From: Sweltsa coloradensis
Taxonomy: Eukaryota > Arthropoda > Insecta > Plecoptera > Chloroperlidae
DNA length: 64,000 nucleotides
Direction: 5' to 3'
Assembly (NCBI GenBank): GCA_024449915.1
Contig: JAMZAV010005106.1
Coordinates: forward strand, 1 to 64,000
Shown here: one piece after another, positions 48,469 through 58,871 of the stretch
Numbering within the stretch: the first letter of the stretch is position 1
Layout of the letters: the number at the start of each line of letters is the position of its first letter
Made by a program: the position numbers and the translations under genes
Notes under the pieces: model-generated
Told to the model about the DNA's origin: nothing
Seen by the model: only the letters and a program-made list of their open reading frames with translations
Database searches by the model: none

Positions 48469-48835
48469 GGCTCATTCACAATCAACTTAGGCCTCTAACT
48501 TAACAGCTAACTTATCCTCTAACTTTAGGTGGCTGTTCATGATAGATGTTTTTAAACCAATCACAACTATACAGATTTGCAGTGTTTACTTTTATCGCGC
48601 CAATGCTTGTTGCCATGTTGCCAATGCCAAATTGTCGGCTCGAATCACTCTCTGATTGGTTTATTCTTAATGTTAAGTTTGCTGCTAAGTTAAAGTTTGG
48701 AGTTAGCAAACTTTCTGCTGCTGATAAGTGTAAGTTGAAGGCTAAGTTTTGGTCATGAACAGACATGTTGTTTTCCATAAGACAAACCTTTAAGTTAGCG
48801 GCTAAGTTAGGAACTAAGTTGATTGTGAATGGGCC
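48469..48835. mobile_element. TTAA-flanked (piggyBac-type) MITE
   Basis: Starts GGCTCATTCACAATCAACTT and ends with the complement carrying one mismatch. It is bounded exactly by TTAA at 48465-48468 and 48836-48839. A TTAA duplication is characteristic of piggyBac-type transposition. Length is 367 bp. TAAGTT words recur inside, and the small ORFs on both strands look incidental. Confidence 0.65.
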
Positions 48836-48839
48836 TTAA

Positions 48840-49145
48840 GCCTGGGCTATATTCTTAAGTCGATGCCCAATTGTCTGGAAACAATAGCAAGAATGGTAAC
48901 AATAATGGCAACAAAGTTTTATCTCGTTTTCTAACCTACGATAGGCCTACGATCCACATAATAGATTTTTGTTTTCGTAGCCTGGTCCTATCCCGTCAAT
49001 GACAACGTGAACTTTGCCAGGTACGGTAATCAAGTATTAACTTGCCTTGACCGTTACGTACATTACCGGAACCAATCAGAATCAAGTCACAGAGCTCAAT
49101 AAAGTTGTCCACGTTCTGCTGAGATTGTACCTTGGCCTAGGGGGA
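48840..49145. other. No recognisable feature
   Basis: Short interval between MITEs. Nothing supported. Confidence 0.4.
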
Positions 49146-49361
49146 ACTCCTTCGGTTGGGGGGGTCCAAAAGCTTTTTACAATGTTTTATAGGGAATCGT
49201 ACGTTAGAGGGAGGGGGGGGGGGGGGGCGAAGCACATTTGTTTTACAATATGTAGGGCCCACTTGGTATTATAAAACATTTAACACCAACGCGCGCTGGC
49301 GCTTCACGCAAAACATCGCTAAAAGCATTTGGACCCCCCCCCCTCCCCCAACCAAAGGAGT
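49146..49361. mobile_element. 216-bp MITE with G-rich ends
   Basis: Left ACTCCTTCGGTTGGGGGGGT then CCAAAAGC; the right end is its complement (GCATTTGGACCC, then CCAACCAAAGGAGT). Arms are about 30 bp with one indel in the G-run. A long G-run (49210-49227) lies inside. Confidence 0.6.
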
Positions 49362-49384
49362 ACAGTAGGCCTACTGACCTAGGC

Positions 49385-49420
49385 CAGGGATCGGCAACAG
49401 GTGGACCGCGGCCCATAATG
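49385..49420. mobile_element. hAT-type terminus, isolated
   Basis: CAGGGATCGGCAACAGGTGG followed by ACCGCGGCCC resembles hAT-type ends (CAGGGGTCGGCAACC). No matching opposite end was found, so this is a fragment. Confidence 0.35.
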
Positions 49421-49460
49421 AGTTATTTGGACTCTAGGCCTACACTGCACTTTAAATGTA

Positions 49461-50043
49461 CTAGGAAACGCTCAGTTGGACGCGATGATAAGCGAGCACG
49501 TGCTAGACCCACATTGCACATTTTTTTAAATTTCAAAATTTGCGACGTTCGCTGTCCACGGGGCCATGTTTCCAATATTATTTATTATCGCCAAGGTATT
49601 TGGGTAAACCCGTGGGTAAACCTTTACTTTGTGGATAAAATCCACCGCCATCTAGAGGACCTTGACATCATTTCCAAGTGGGAAAACTATTTTTGGTAAC
49701 AAATAATACATTGCTTCCTCGATAGTAGGCCTATTTTGATTACTTCTAGGTGGCAGTGCATAGTGGCCAGAAACCTCATGCGACTTTTCGTTGCCATGGT
49801 AGGCCCTAACGTTACTTTTATTAAAATGTAATTTCCATCTACACTAGTCTACTTATCAGATCAAAATAAAATTAACATATTCGTGACCGGACAGACATTC
49901 TAAATGATTTGACCACCTCAGATTTTGTCTCCGTTTAGTTTGAAAAAAAACTTTTGATTAACTAAATAGGCCTAATGTAACTTTGTAACTTTTTGAACGA
50001 TTTTGCCACAAAACTAATGGAATGGCATTCAATCCAGAACGAG
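49461..50043 (-). repeat. Repeat R2, copy 3: inverted and diverged
   Basis: Reverse complement of the 46076-46560 part of R2 (8031-8520 in copy 1), with many changes and inserted TAGGCCT words. It keeps the region around the LINE target without a LINE, and it does not keep the 118-codon ORF. Confidence 0.75.
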
Positions 50044-50267
50044 GCTTGCGGATGGTCCGAATTTCAACTCAATCAGAACCTCCGTTCCAACGTTGTGGCG
50101 AGACATTCAAACAAAAAAAAACAAAACCAGTGACTATTTTTTCCGGCAGAGTCAAATGGAAACGCTCGCTTCGCTCGCTTAATAAAATATAGGACCTATA
50201 GAATGAAACAATATTTTGACGACTATTCAGTCGTCTTCCACCCGGAATGTGGGTCAAATGTCAATAA

Positions 50268-50345
50268 ACCCGTTCAGTTCAGTTCAGTTTTATTAGCATC
50301 CGTGTAGGTTACATTGTAACATTGGGATTGTCAATACATTTGGTT
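50268..50345 (-). mobile_element. LINE 3'-end relic
   Basis: On the minus strand: AATAAAACTGAACTGAACTG, an AATAAA signal followed by CTGAA tandem units, the same layout as the LINE-1 tail. Only the 3' end is recognisable. Confidence 0.45.
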
Positions 50346-51177
50346 TAGGTACTAAAAACTAACTAGCCTACACCAGCCTGTTGCGAGCAATAAGTACTCC
50401 GGACTAACTACTATTATTAGGTCTATATAAACATACATTATTATTTAGGCCTACAAAATTGCTTTTCCACAGCAAGGATGTCGAATTGATAAACATTAAT
50501 ATATTTTGCTATCTGCCAGGAAAACATGTCATCTCTTTCATTGTTGATATATTCATTTATCGTGTCGAAACAGTTTTCTATCAGGTATGTTTTTATTGCT
50601 AGTATGGCATCTGTTTTTTTTGTGGAAGACGATTAGGCCTAGCAACTTCCTATCAGATCTCTTCAAAGTAGGCCTAGGCCTATCTTGTGATCGTTGATAA
50701 CAATCACAAGAGTAGGTGCCACCCCTGTTTATTTATTTTGTTGCTCGTGTGTCAGGGATAGCAATAAAGTTGGGCAACTTTGTTGATCGTTTGGCAGCCG
50801 TTTTAACTTTTTAAGTCCCATCCCCTTAGGCCTAGGCCTATAAACAAAAGGGCCTAACAAACTCTTACGGCGGTGTGGTGTGGGAACTGGGCCTCACAAA
50901 ATTGGACCGCCAGAATATCTTACTTGAACACTAAAACGATTTAATATTATTATACCTGTAGAAAATTAATCCTTCCCCAGACCAAATTACTTATTTTTTA
51001 AATTTTTTATATAAATTAGTATTTAGTATGGCCTACACTATAGTCTCCTTATTAAACTAAAAATAGCCTAGGCCCTAGATCTATTTGTGACTCCAATGGC
51101 TAAATTTAGTTCTTTTAAGATCATATCTAAGCGAGCTCGAGACTTATAAGTTGACCAAGTGCATTGCACGGAATTTC
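50346..51177. other. No recognisable gene
   Basis: Contains scattered AGGCCTA words and no ORF of note. Upstream, 50170-50190 has GCTTCGCTCGCTT, similar to reversed H heads, but without a core. Confidence 0.4.
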
Positions 51178-51216
51178 TTCTCTTGGGGGAGCCCCCCTGG
51201 GGCTCCCCCAAGAGAA
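51178..51216. repeat. Perfect 18-bp hairpin
   Basis: Arms 51178-51195 (TTCTCTTGGGGGAGCCCC) and 51199-51216 are exact complements with a 3-base loop. GC-rich. No T-run follows on either side, so it is not a Pol III or bacterial-type terminator. Likely a transposon-end relic or a foldback of simple sequence. Confidence 0.75.
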
Positions 51217-51284
51217 TGGGAATGGGGGGTCCATCTCTTGTAAAACTCTAGTAGAGTGCCTACTGCCACACTTTTTCTCATTTA

Positions 51285-51310
51285 TCTGGGGGAGGGGGGG
51301 GGGGGGGGGG
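51285..51310. repeat. Poly(G) tract
   Basis: G-run of about 25 bases with one A. Similar G-runs occur near 15265, 20165, 23260 and 49210. Confidence 0.8.
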
Positions 51311-51536
51311 TAAGGGGTCATTCTATGTGCTTTTGGGTAGATTCTAACAAGTTTATATCAAAAATTACATTTTGTAACTTAGATGCGTAACGCGCTTTGC
51401 CCGTAAACTTAGTAAACCCTGTAACCTATCCTAACGCACCTTGCGCGATCCGGGCTACTAACCCTAGCTACAAACTACTTTTTGAGACAAAAGTCAAGTC
51501 TCCTATTAAGTCGATATAATATGGAATTATAGGCCT

Positions 51537-51562
51537 AGATAGATAGATAGAACGTTTTATTT
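51537..51562 (-). repeat. (TAGA)n tail of a possible LINE/SINE relic
   Basis: TAGATAGATAGATAGAACG followed by TTTTATTTT; reversed this is AATAAAACG plus TCTA units, again like a non-LTR tail on the minus strand. No upstream body recognised. Confidence 0.35.
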
Positions 51563-51942
51563 TTTTACCGTACGGTACTATTTTTTACATAGTTTCACAT
51601 AGGACATAGTAGGCGTACAAGTAATTCGAGTCTTGCCTCTTGACTAGGGTGACCAGATGTCCCGGTTTTCCCAAATAGGACGGTTTTATTAATTTTATAG
51701 TCTTTTTTGGATTTCCAAATACTAGGCCTATCTTATTTCATTTTGTAATACTTAATGTGGTACTGTACATAGTAATACGACGCATCACTTGTCCAAGACA
51801 GTGTTGTGGCATGTCAAACTGAGAGATTTATGTTGTTCTGTGTTGTGCGTTTTTACTGTTTGAGTGTTTGTGTTAGTCATCCAAGTGTAAAATGTGTAAG
51901 AGAAGGTGTGTGTTCAATGACAATTTGCAAAAGAGCTATCCT

Positions 51943-52625
51943 TTTACTAGGAAGCTTCGCAAACGCTTTTTCAGGCGCATTGTTGGATGAGCGTAATTGG
52001 TGCATTGAGCTGCCATGTGTTATGCGGATTCTCTGTTGTTACTGTGAAAAAATCATTACTAAGTTGAAGAAATGTTTTTAACTTGGAAAACGCTTAAGTC
52101 CCGCCGCGTTGATGGATGAGCTTTTTTGTAAGTTTTTAGTTTGCGTAGGACCACATTTCCTTTGCAAGTGCTTTTTGAATGCATTGTAGGTGATTGTTAA
52201 CAAGTTTCTAAATTGTTAGGGGGCTACCTACTTGTTAATTGTTATTATAAACCCCCAAAAAACTCATATTAAAACCTTTATTCTATGGATTCTGGCAAAC
52301 TTTTTCAACTTTTTCTTTCAGAAAGCAAAACATCACCATTACCTTAATGTATATGTAAAATGAACATTGTAGCCCCACCCGTTTGGTCAGAATCGGCCTA
52401 AATGTCACAAAATATCGCACTTAAAATCAGAATAAATCGTAAAAGTGCGATATTCATGAGAAATATTCCTTCGATTGTACCCAAAAACAATACACCTCTA
52501 AGTTAAGAGATATCAAAGGTCCCTTCCAATTTTCATCAAGATCGGATATGCCGTTTGCCCGGTAGAGAGCGAACAGACAGACAAAAATACAAACAAAAAA
52601 AACAAAAAAACATTGAAGCTAAATT
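51943..52625 (-). mobile_element. H-family repeat, reversed, with two tails
   Basis: Reversed A-type tail ACTAGGAAGCTTCGCAAACG at 51947 and a reversed B-type tail GGAAAACGCTTAAGTCCCGC at 52084. The core follows (CCCCACCCGTTTGGTCAGAA near 52374), to the head region near 52620. Two tails suggest one copy inserted next to another. Confidence 0.6.
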
Positions 52626-52679
52626 TATAAATATAAATAATAATAAAATATATATAAAGAAAAATTGTTCGTTTTTTTT

Positions 52680-53290
52680 TTTTGTTTTGTTTGTTTGTTT
52701 GTATTTTTGTCTGTTTGTTTGCTCTCTACCGGGCAAACGGCATATATGCGATCTTGATGAAAATTGGAGGGGACCTTCGAAATCTCTGAACTTGGACCTG
52801 CAACGTTTTTGGGTAGGGCCTACAATCGAAGAAATATTTCTCATGAATATCGTATTTTTACGATTTATTTCGATTTTTGGTGCAATATTTTCGTGACATT
52901 TGGGCCGATTCTGACCAAACGGGTGGGGCTACAAGGTTCATATTTTACATGGATATTAAGGTTATGGTGATGTAGTAATTTGTGAAAGAAAAAAGTTGAA
53001 AAAATTAGTCCGAATCCATAGAATAAGGGATTTAATATGAGTTTTTTTAGGTACATAATAACAAATAACAAGTAACAATAGAAACTTAACAATAATCACT
53101 ACAATGCGTTCAAAAAGCTCTTGCAAAAGCAGTGTCCACTAGATACCTAACAGCTGCTTTACAGCAGCTTAGCATAAGTATCTAGTAGACCCTGTTGCAT
53201 AAGTAAAAAGATACCACACTTAAACTAAAAACTTACAAAAAAGCTCATCCATCAACACGACTAAAAAAAGCGTTTGCGAAGCTTCCTAGT
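52680..53290 (+). mobile_element. H-family repeat, forward, head to head with the previous
   Basis: Core ACCAAACGGGTGGGGCTACA near 52916, tail GCGTTTGCGAAGCTTCCTAG then T at 53290. With 51943-52625 it makes a large inverted repeat centred near 52650, which explains mirror-image ORFs on both strands there. A small hairpin (53130-53180, CAGCTGCTTTACAGCAGCTT) lies in its tail region. Confidence 0.65.
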
Positions 53291-53291
53291 A

Positions 53292-53863
53292 ATTGGATGA
53301 GTTAAGCGAAGACTTAAAATTAAGCTCCAATGTTTTCTTTGTTTTTTAGTTTGTTTGTTTTTCTGTCTGTTTGTTCATATGCTACCGGGCAAACAGCATA
53401 TTATGCGATCTTGATGAAAATTGGAGGGGACCTTTGAAATCTCTGCCACATTTTTGGGTAGGCCTACCTACAATCGAAGAAATATTTCTCATGATCGTAC
53501 TTTTACGAATATTTTTTCGATTTTTAGTGCGATATTTTCGTGACATTTGGGCCGATTTTGACTAAACTGGTAGGTAGGGCTAGAACGTTCATATTTCACA
53601 TGGACATTAAAATGGTGATGTATTACTTTTTGAAAAAAAAAGTTTAAAAATTATCCAGAAACAATATAAATTAAGGTTTTAATTTAAGTTTTTTGAGGTA
53701 GGTAGCCTATTTAATAACAATTAACAAGTAACAATAGAAACTTGACAACAATCACCTACAATGCGTTCAAAAAGCACTTGATAAGTAAAGAGATCCTATG
53801 CAAACTACAAACTTACAACAAAGCTCATCCAGCAACGCGACGGGACTTTAGCGTTTTCCTAGT
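53292..53863 (+). mobile_element. H-family repeat, subfamily B, complete
   Basis: Best-preserved B copy: head ATTGGATGAGTTAAGCGAAG, then the T-rich and CTACCGGGCAAACAGC region, the core, and tail CGACGGGACTTTAGCG then TTTTCCTAGT. It begins two bases after the end of the previous H copy, so the two are in tandem. Confidence 0.7.
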
Positions 53864-54441
53864 AGGCCTAATAATAAATAGTCGTGAAAACTATAATGGG
53901 CCATAGTATGATACAAAATATCTAATAATTTATTATAAAGTTTACACATTAGAGAACGTATCTGCAAATAATTCTTGGAGCGAGTAGTAGCCCTAGGCCC
54001 CTATGCTTTTTCCTTCAGAATTGTTTTAGCTTAGTGCAGAATGTGCCTCTATTTTTTATGTTACCTAGTCCGATCTGGTGGTAACTTATTAAAAATCTCA
54101 TAATAAATGTAGGCCTACATTGAGTTATTTTTTTTGGTCTTGTGCTGAGTTGTATATTGGAACATTTCAATTACCCTACTAGGCCGCTTCGTAAACACTG
54201 CATTAGTCGCCATTGATAAAGCAGCGTGTGTAGCCTTGGACTATAATATCCTTGCATTCAGTAGGCCTACATTCTCAAAAAATCGCAAAAGTACGAATGT
54301 CATAAGAAATATTTATTTCTTTGATTGTTTGTACCCAAATTCATAACATTCTAACGTTCAAATATTTCAAACTTCAAAGATCTCCTTAAAGGTCCAGTCC
54401 ACTCTTCAAACATCATTTGAATTTTAAAAAAGTTGTATCAC
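53864..54441. other. Mostly unrecognised, with an H relic
   Basis: 54275-54415 is a weak reversed H core (AATATTTATTTCTTTGATTG, then AAGATCTCCTTAAAGGTCC). The rest has no feature that I can support. Confidence 0.4.
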
Positions 54442-54531
54442 CAGGGCTCGAATTTTAAAATATTTAGCCCTCGTCCTCTGGGCGAGTGCTACTGTGAATA
54501 CTGCTGACGCAAAGACAGGTGTTAGGTTGCC

Positions 54532-55163
54532 TTAGAAATCCACATCTGCCTCGTCGGAACTGTTTGAAGTGGCGTCACTGCTTTCTGGCTCGCCTCGTGG
54601 TCTATAACGTTTGGTGTCGGTTCTCCTTGGTTGTTGTGTAGCACCCAATCACAGTTCAATCGCCTTTGCAGGGTTGAATTTGTCAATATCTGTTTTGAGA
54701 AGTTCTATTCTCAGAATGTCACAAACTGTGGTTGTTGTGAGGGAACTACGTCAGTCAGTTTTAATCCGTTTCACAAGAGAAATCCCAGGCTCACATTCAA
54801 CTGACGTCGATGGAAGGGTTAATAACAGTATAAGTCCTTGCAAGTTTGTTGAACCCATGGTTTTACACAACTTAGCCTATCTATATTTGTTGACTCGCGC
54901 AGATTTTCATCGATAGTTTTCACTTTATTTTTTTAGCATTGTCCATTCAAACGGCAAGTTTGGAAGTAAGCAACCTTGGAGTGTAAGCGTGTTCTCAAAA
55001 TATTCCGCCAAAGATTGTATTTGTTTAGCGCCATACGTCTCCAGCTGAGCTGGCCATTCTCCTAAATTTAATATTTCCAAAGCTTTAGTTATTTCGCCTA
55101 CTTTGTAGTTGGTTAGAAACCGCACTTTTATGTTTTCATTACACTTCTTTGCGGTTAGCCCCT
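54532..55163 (-). pseudogene. hAT transposase, C-terminal and dimerisation part
   Basis: KIAA1586/ZMYM-type hAT transposases cut at terminal inverted repeats using an RNase H-like fold and dimerise through a C-terminal domain. Here YKGLTAKKCN follows MITE A directly, then YGAKQIQSL, LPFEWTMLKK near 54925, and the dimerisation signature SVECEPGISLVKRIKT (about 54805 down to 54757). After it comes an in-frame TGA, then RSSLTT and an acidic tail ending at 54532. The signature normally reads CERxFS; here E-P-G-I-S replaces part of it. The stop and frame changes make it non-functional as read. Confidence 0.8.
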
Positions 55164-55171
55164 TGTATACT

Positions 55172-56310
55172 TAGGGTTCGAAATTTTCCGGAAAAATTGA
55201 AGTCGAGGAAAAAAACGGATATTTTCCCGTTTTTTTCCGGAAAAATTGGAAAAATTGAATTTTCTTTACTTTTCATAAAGTTTATACTTCCTCGTAGTTC
55301 ATTTTAGATTAATGGCATCTTTATGGTAAATTATAAATTAAGATTATTATTGTTAGTTTATTTTCATGTGTTTACGTACGCGTGTTTACTATTGATGTTT
55401 ATAAATGACAGCAAAATGGCAGCAATACTACATCTAGCATTTTCCAAAATCCCTTGCAATTATTACTATTTATAGCCAGGGGTCGAAATTAACTTTTTTT
55501 TGCAACTAGCACTTCGGGCTAATGGCAACAATAGTCCTCTAGCCCAAGAGCATTTTTACAGTCGGCAATCAAATAGGTTATATTGATGTAAAACAATAAT
55601 AGGGTATATGTGAATGTTTTAAGTCACAATATTTGCCGGGTCTGACTTATGTGTAGGGGGGACTAGGGAGCGACCGGAAACGAATTTTAACCGTAATATT
55701 AATAATATTAGCCTAAATTAAGCGATTTTTTATTTTGTTTGCATATTTACAACGATTTTCCATACTAGGTAGTGCACTACTACTGGAAACTCGTTAAGTT
55801 ATTGTTGCGAAATATTGAGATTTTTTGAACGGCAATTGGGAACTCTGGAAAAAGTACTCGCCTGTCGGACTAGAGTAATTAGATTTTTACTAGCGCGAGC
55901 AAAGTTCACTAGCCTCGGGCGAGCATTAATTTGACTCCTGTTTATAGATATACTATGTTAAGCTTTAGTCCCTCCCACGGCATGCCCTATTACTTTACAA
56001 TATGGTCACAAAACTGTCTATGAAATGAGAATTCCAATCATAATTTTAGTCTAACCTAACAAGAACAACTAAGGCATTTACCTTTCATTTTACTATTAAA
56101 ATAATGAATTAAAAACTGTGAGATATGTAATTGGGCTACCTTATTGATAAAAATAATCATTACTACATTCATATCAATTTTATTTATCCTATGCACCTTA
56201 AAACCAATTTTTTAATTTTTTCCAATTTTTCCAATTTTTCCGACGTGCCCGGAAAAAAACACGTTTTTTTTCCAAAATTTCCGGAAAAATTGGTACCTTT
56301 TAAATCCCTA
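55172..56310. mobile_element. MITE A: hAT-type, inside the hAT transposase
   Basis: Bounded by a perfect 8-bp duplication, TGTATACT (55164-55171 and 56311-56318), the size typical of hAT. Ends TAGGGTTCGAAATTTTCCGG and, reversed, TAGGGATTTAAAAGGTACC. TTTTTCCGGAAAAATT words are frequent near both ends. Removing it and one duplication restores the transposase frame across the join. No coding capacity. Confidence 0.85.
55477..55940. mobile_element. MITE B: hAT-type, inside MITE A
   Basis: 464 bp. Ends CAGGGGTCGAAATTAAC and, reversed, CAGGAGTCAAATTAATG, with CTCGCCCGAGG just inside the right end. Flanking octamers TTTATAGC and TTTATAGA match at seven of eight positions. Its ends resemble those of the large hAT element around it, so it is probably a deletion derivative of the same family. 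Confidence 0.8.
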
Positions 56311-56318
56311 TGTATACT

Positions 56319-56469
56319 ACACTGCTCTCTTCGCCACCATAGGCAGTTAATTTTACTCCTTTAAATGTCGACTTAGAGACATCTTCCTCAGTTGAAGTTT
56401 TCATTTGTTTTGAAGCCCAGCCAGGCTCCGATGTTAGCTGATCCAAACATGTAATCGCACTTTTTAGGC
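56319..56469 (-). pseudogene. hAT transposase, middle part
   Basis: Between LINE-2 and MITE A, the minus strand reads LKSAITCLDQLTSEPGWASK, then STFKGVKLTAYGGEESSVVY, which leads into YKGLTAKK after MITE A. Open throughout. It matches the region between the RW motif and the C-terminal domain of KIAA1586-like proteins. Confidence 0.7.
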
Positions 56470-56735
56470 TATTATTATTATTATTATTTTTTTATTATTT
56501 TTTGTTTATTCTTGTTTGTTAAAATTGCAACAAGAAACGGCGTCGACGCTAGCAAATATCTTGCTAAAACACTCAAAATCTGTGGAAATCTTGTGCCGCG
56601 AAGAGCCTTGATGAAGCACGTGAAACTAACTAATTTAGCACATGCAGTTGGTTCTCCCATAAGTGCTCCCTGCACAGGGAAGGGAAATGACTCACTGAGC
56701 AGTCTTTGAGGGCGGGCGGCAGGTCGTTCCATTGG

Positions 56736-58590
56736 TTAACTACCCGGAAAGAAAAGCACGTCGGCCGAGCAGTCCTTTGGCCGGAGGGGTTGGAGGCGGG
56801 GGTGCCTATTATCGTCGCCTCTCAACACGCGGCCCTGGATGATGCGCGCGCACACGTCAAAATCAGTGGCGCCACTGAGGCATCTTTTAAAAAACACCAG
56901 ATCGGTGTACTGCAGGTGCATGGTCATTGGCATAACCTGCATCTGGTCACAGGGTGGGGGGAGGTTACGGCCATGTATGAAATGCAGCGCCCTTCTCTGC
57001 ACCCTCTCAAGCTTTGTAGTGTTCTCGATGGTAGTTGGGTGCCAGGCGGGAAGGCCGAAAGTCATGGAGGGCTTGACTAGCGACAGGTAGGCCATCCTCT
57101 TGACGCGGGGCGTGCAGCCGTGCAGGTTGCGGGCCGCGAAACCCAGCACCTGCAACGCCTTGGTGCGCACGATGTCGGTGTGCACGTTCCATCGGAGGTC
57201 GCTTGTGATGTGAACGCCGAGGAGGCGCTGCTTGTCGACGTACTCGAGTGGGACACCATCGATGGTGTACATGAAGTAAAGTGGGGTGCGAGCGCGCGTA
57301 ATGTCCATCACTGGCACTTGAGGGCGTTGAGCGACATGCCATTTTCGTCGCACCAGATCTGAATGTCGTCTAGGTCTGCTTGGAGGGCGTCTGCATCCTC
57401 TTGGGTGCCCACGATACAGTACAGGGTGACGTCATCAGCGTACTGGAGCATTTGGATCCTTGCCGAGGTAGGGAGGTCGGCTACGAAGACGTTAATAGCA
57501 GGGGGCCGAGCACACTGCCCTGGATGACGCCCGAGGCACGTCCCGGAATTCTGAGCGCTCGCCTTTTAAACTGGACAACTGTTGGGGGCCGCCAGAACTC
57601 TAAAACCACCTAACAAATTGCCCTTAATCCCAAAAATGCCCCGAGCTTGGATAGTGACCACGTGTGGCACTTTATCGAACGCTTTAGACCAACGAGAAGA
57701 CACGTGTGTGAGCTCCGCTACGCTCCCCAGTGCCCGCGTCCATGAGCATGGCCCCGGGCGGGAGATGGGTGCAAAACGGCGCTCCCGAAACCCGTGTTTG
57801 GGCCGCAGGGATGATTTTTTGGGCTCTCAAGGAACTCGCTCGTCCGGGGGTTTCCCTCGCACAAAACGTTCCTCGCCCTTACCGACCAGTGAGTATGCGT
57901 TTGGGCCTGTTTTTCTTTATGTCTCTTTGTCGCCGTCTTTTGTAGATGGGTGCCCACGAACCCTTTTTCCTTCTTTTTTGGAATCCCTGTTCAAGCCCAT
58001 TTAAAAAGGGGGGCAAGTGAGTCGCTAGAGCTTTTCCCGGGGGAGTTTTTTAGTAAAATTGCGGGCACGCCGCCCGGGGGCCCGCTGCTGTATTCGCTTT
58101 AGTCCCCCTAAAGCTGTTTTAGTCACCGGCAAGCAAGCAGCTCGTCCTGGGGGGCTTTCGAAAGCTGGGTGGGGGGCCGTTTCCTGGTGGACGGGGAAAT
58201 TTTTATCCGCCCGCGGAATTGCTCTGGAACGCCTCACAAAAACAGGCTCCCACCTCTTTGGGGGCTGACAAACGTTTTTTTCCCCCTACCTTAAACCTCG
58301 CAGCATCGTTCGAATATTTTGCCTTGGAATTAAATGGCCCCAAAGAACTTTCTGCTGTTGCACCTCGCCCAGTCCCCCATCCAGTTGTCCTTGGGCCTCC
58401 CAAGAGCCCCCCTGTGTCGATCTCTGGGAGCAAGATAGGCCTCTCTTGCGTCTCTCAATTTGGTTTTTCCCCCCTCGGGAAAAAATCCCCGTCCCCCACG
58501 TCGATAATCTTTTTTTAAAGCTCTTGCTTTTCCAAGGGGGGAGTCGCGCTTGTTCCCCCCACTCCCTCTTTTGGAAATGCTCATCGCGCA
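56736..58590 (-). pseudogene. LINE-2 reverse transcriptase
   Basis: Motifs on the minus strand: a broken KAFDKVPH near 57680, GVIQGSVLGPL near 57530-57500, active-site LQYADDVTLYC at about 57448-57415, GMSLNALKC, then an open run of 205 codons (57353-56736). That run carries RLLGVHITSDLRWNVH and KLERVQRRALHFIHG, the thumb and C-terminal region of Jockey/CR1-group RTs. From 57600 to 58600 the frame shifts many times and homopolymers are unusually long. PKEVGACFCEAFQSN near 58230 marks the region before the RT core. Confidence 0.75.
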
Positions 58591-58871
58591 CTCAAAAGAC
58601 GATACCTTCCCCTTTTCCAGGCTTCATTGACGTCTTCCGCGCAGCACCTCCGGCATCGTTCAGAACATTTTGTTCAGGGCCTGCGTTTGCTTTAGTGAAA
58701 AACAAGAACATTCGGCTGCACCCAGGACGGATGGGATCAAAGGAGTGTGGCCAGACAGCGTCATGGGCCTCACGCCCCACCACCTCCCCGTTTACACATG
58801 CTGGCGCATCGCAGAGCAGCATCGATTCCCCTTCTCCTCAGTTGGTGATTCGGGTTTTCTCTGCCAATTTT

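Noticed and set aside
52536..52896. Opposed ORFs of 102 and 113 codons as genes
   Set aside because: They mirror each other because two H copies lie head to head, and their Lys/Asn/Phe-rich text is translated repeat.
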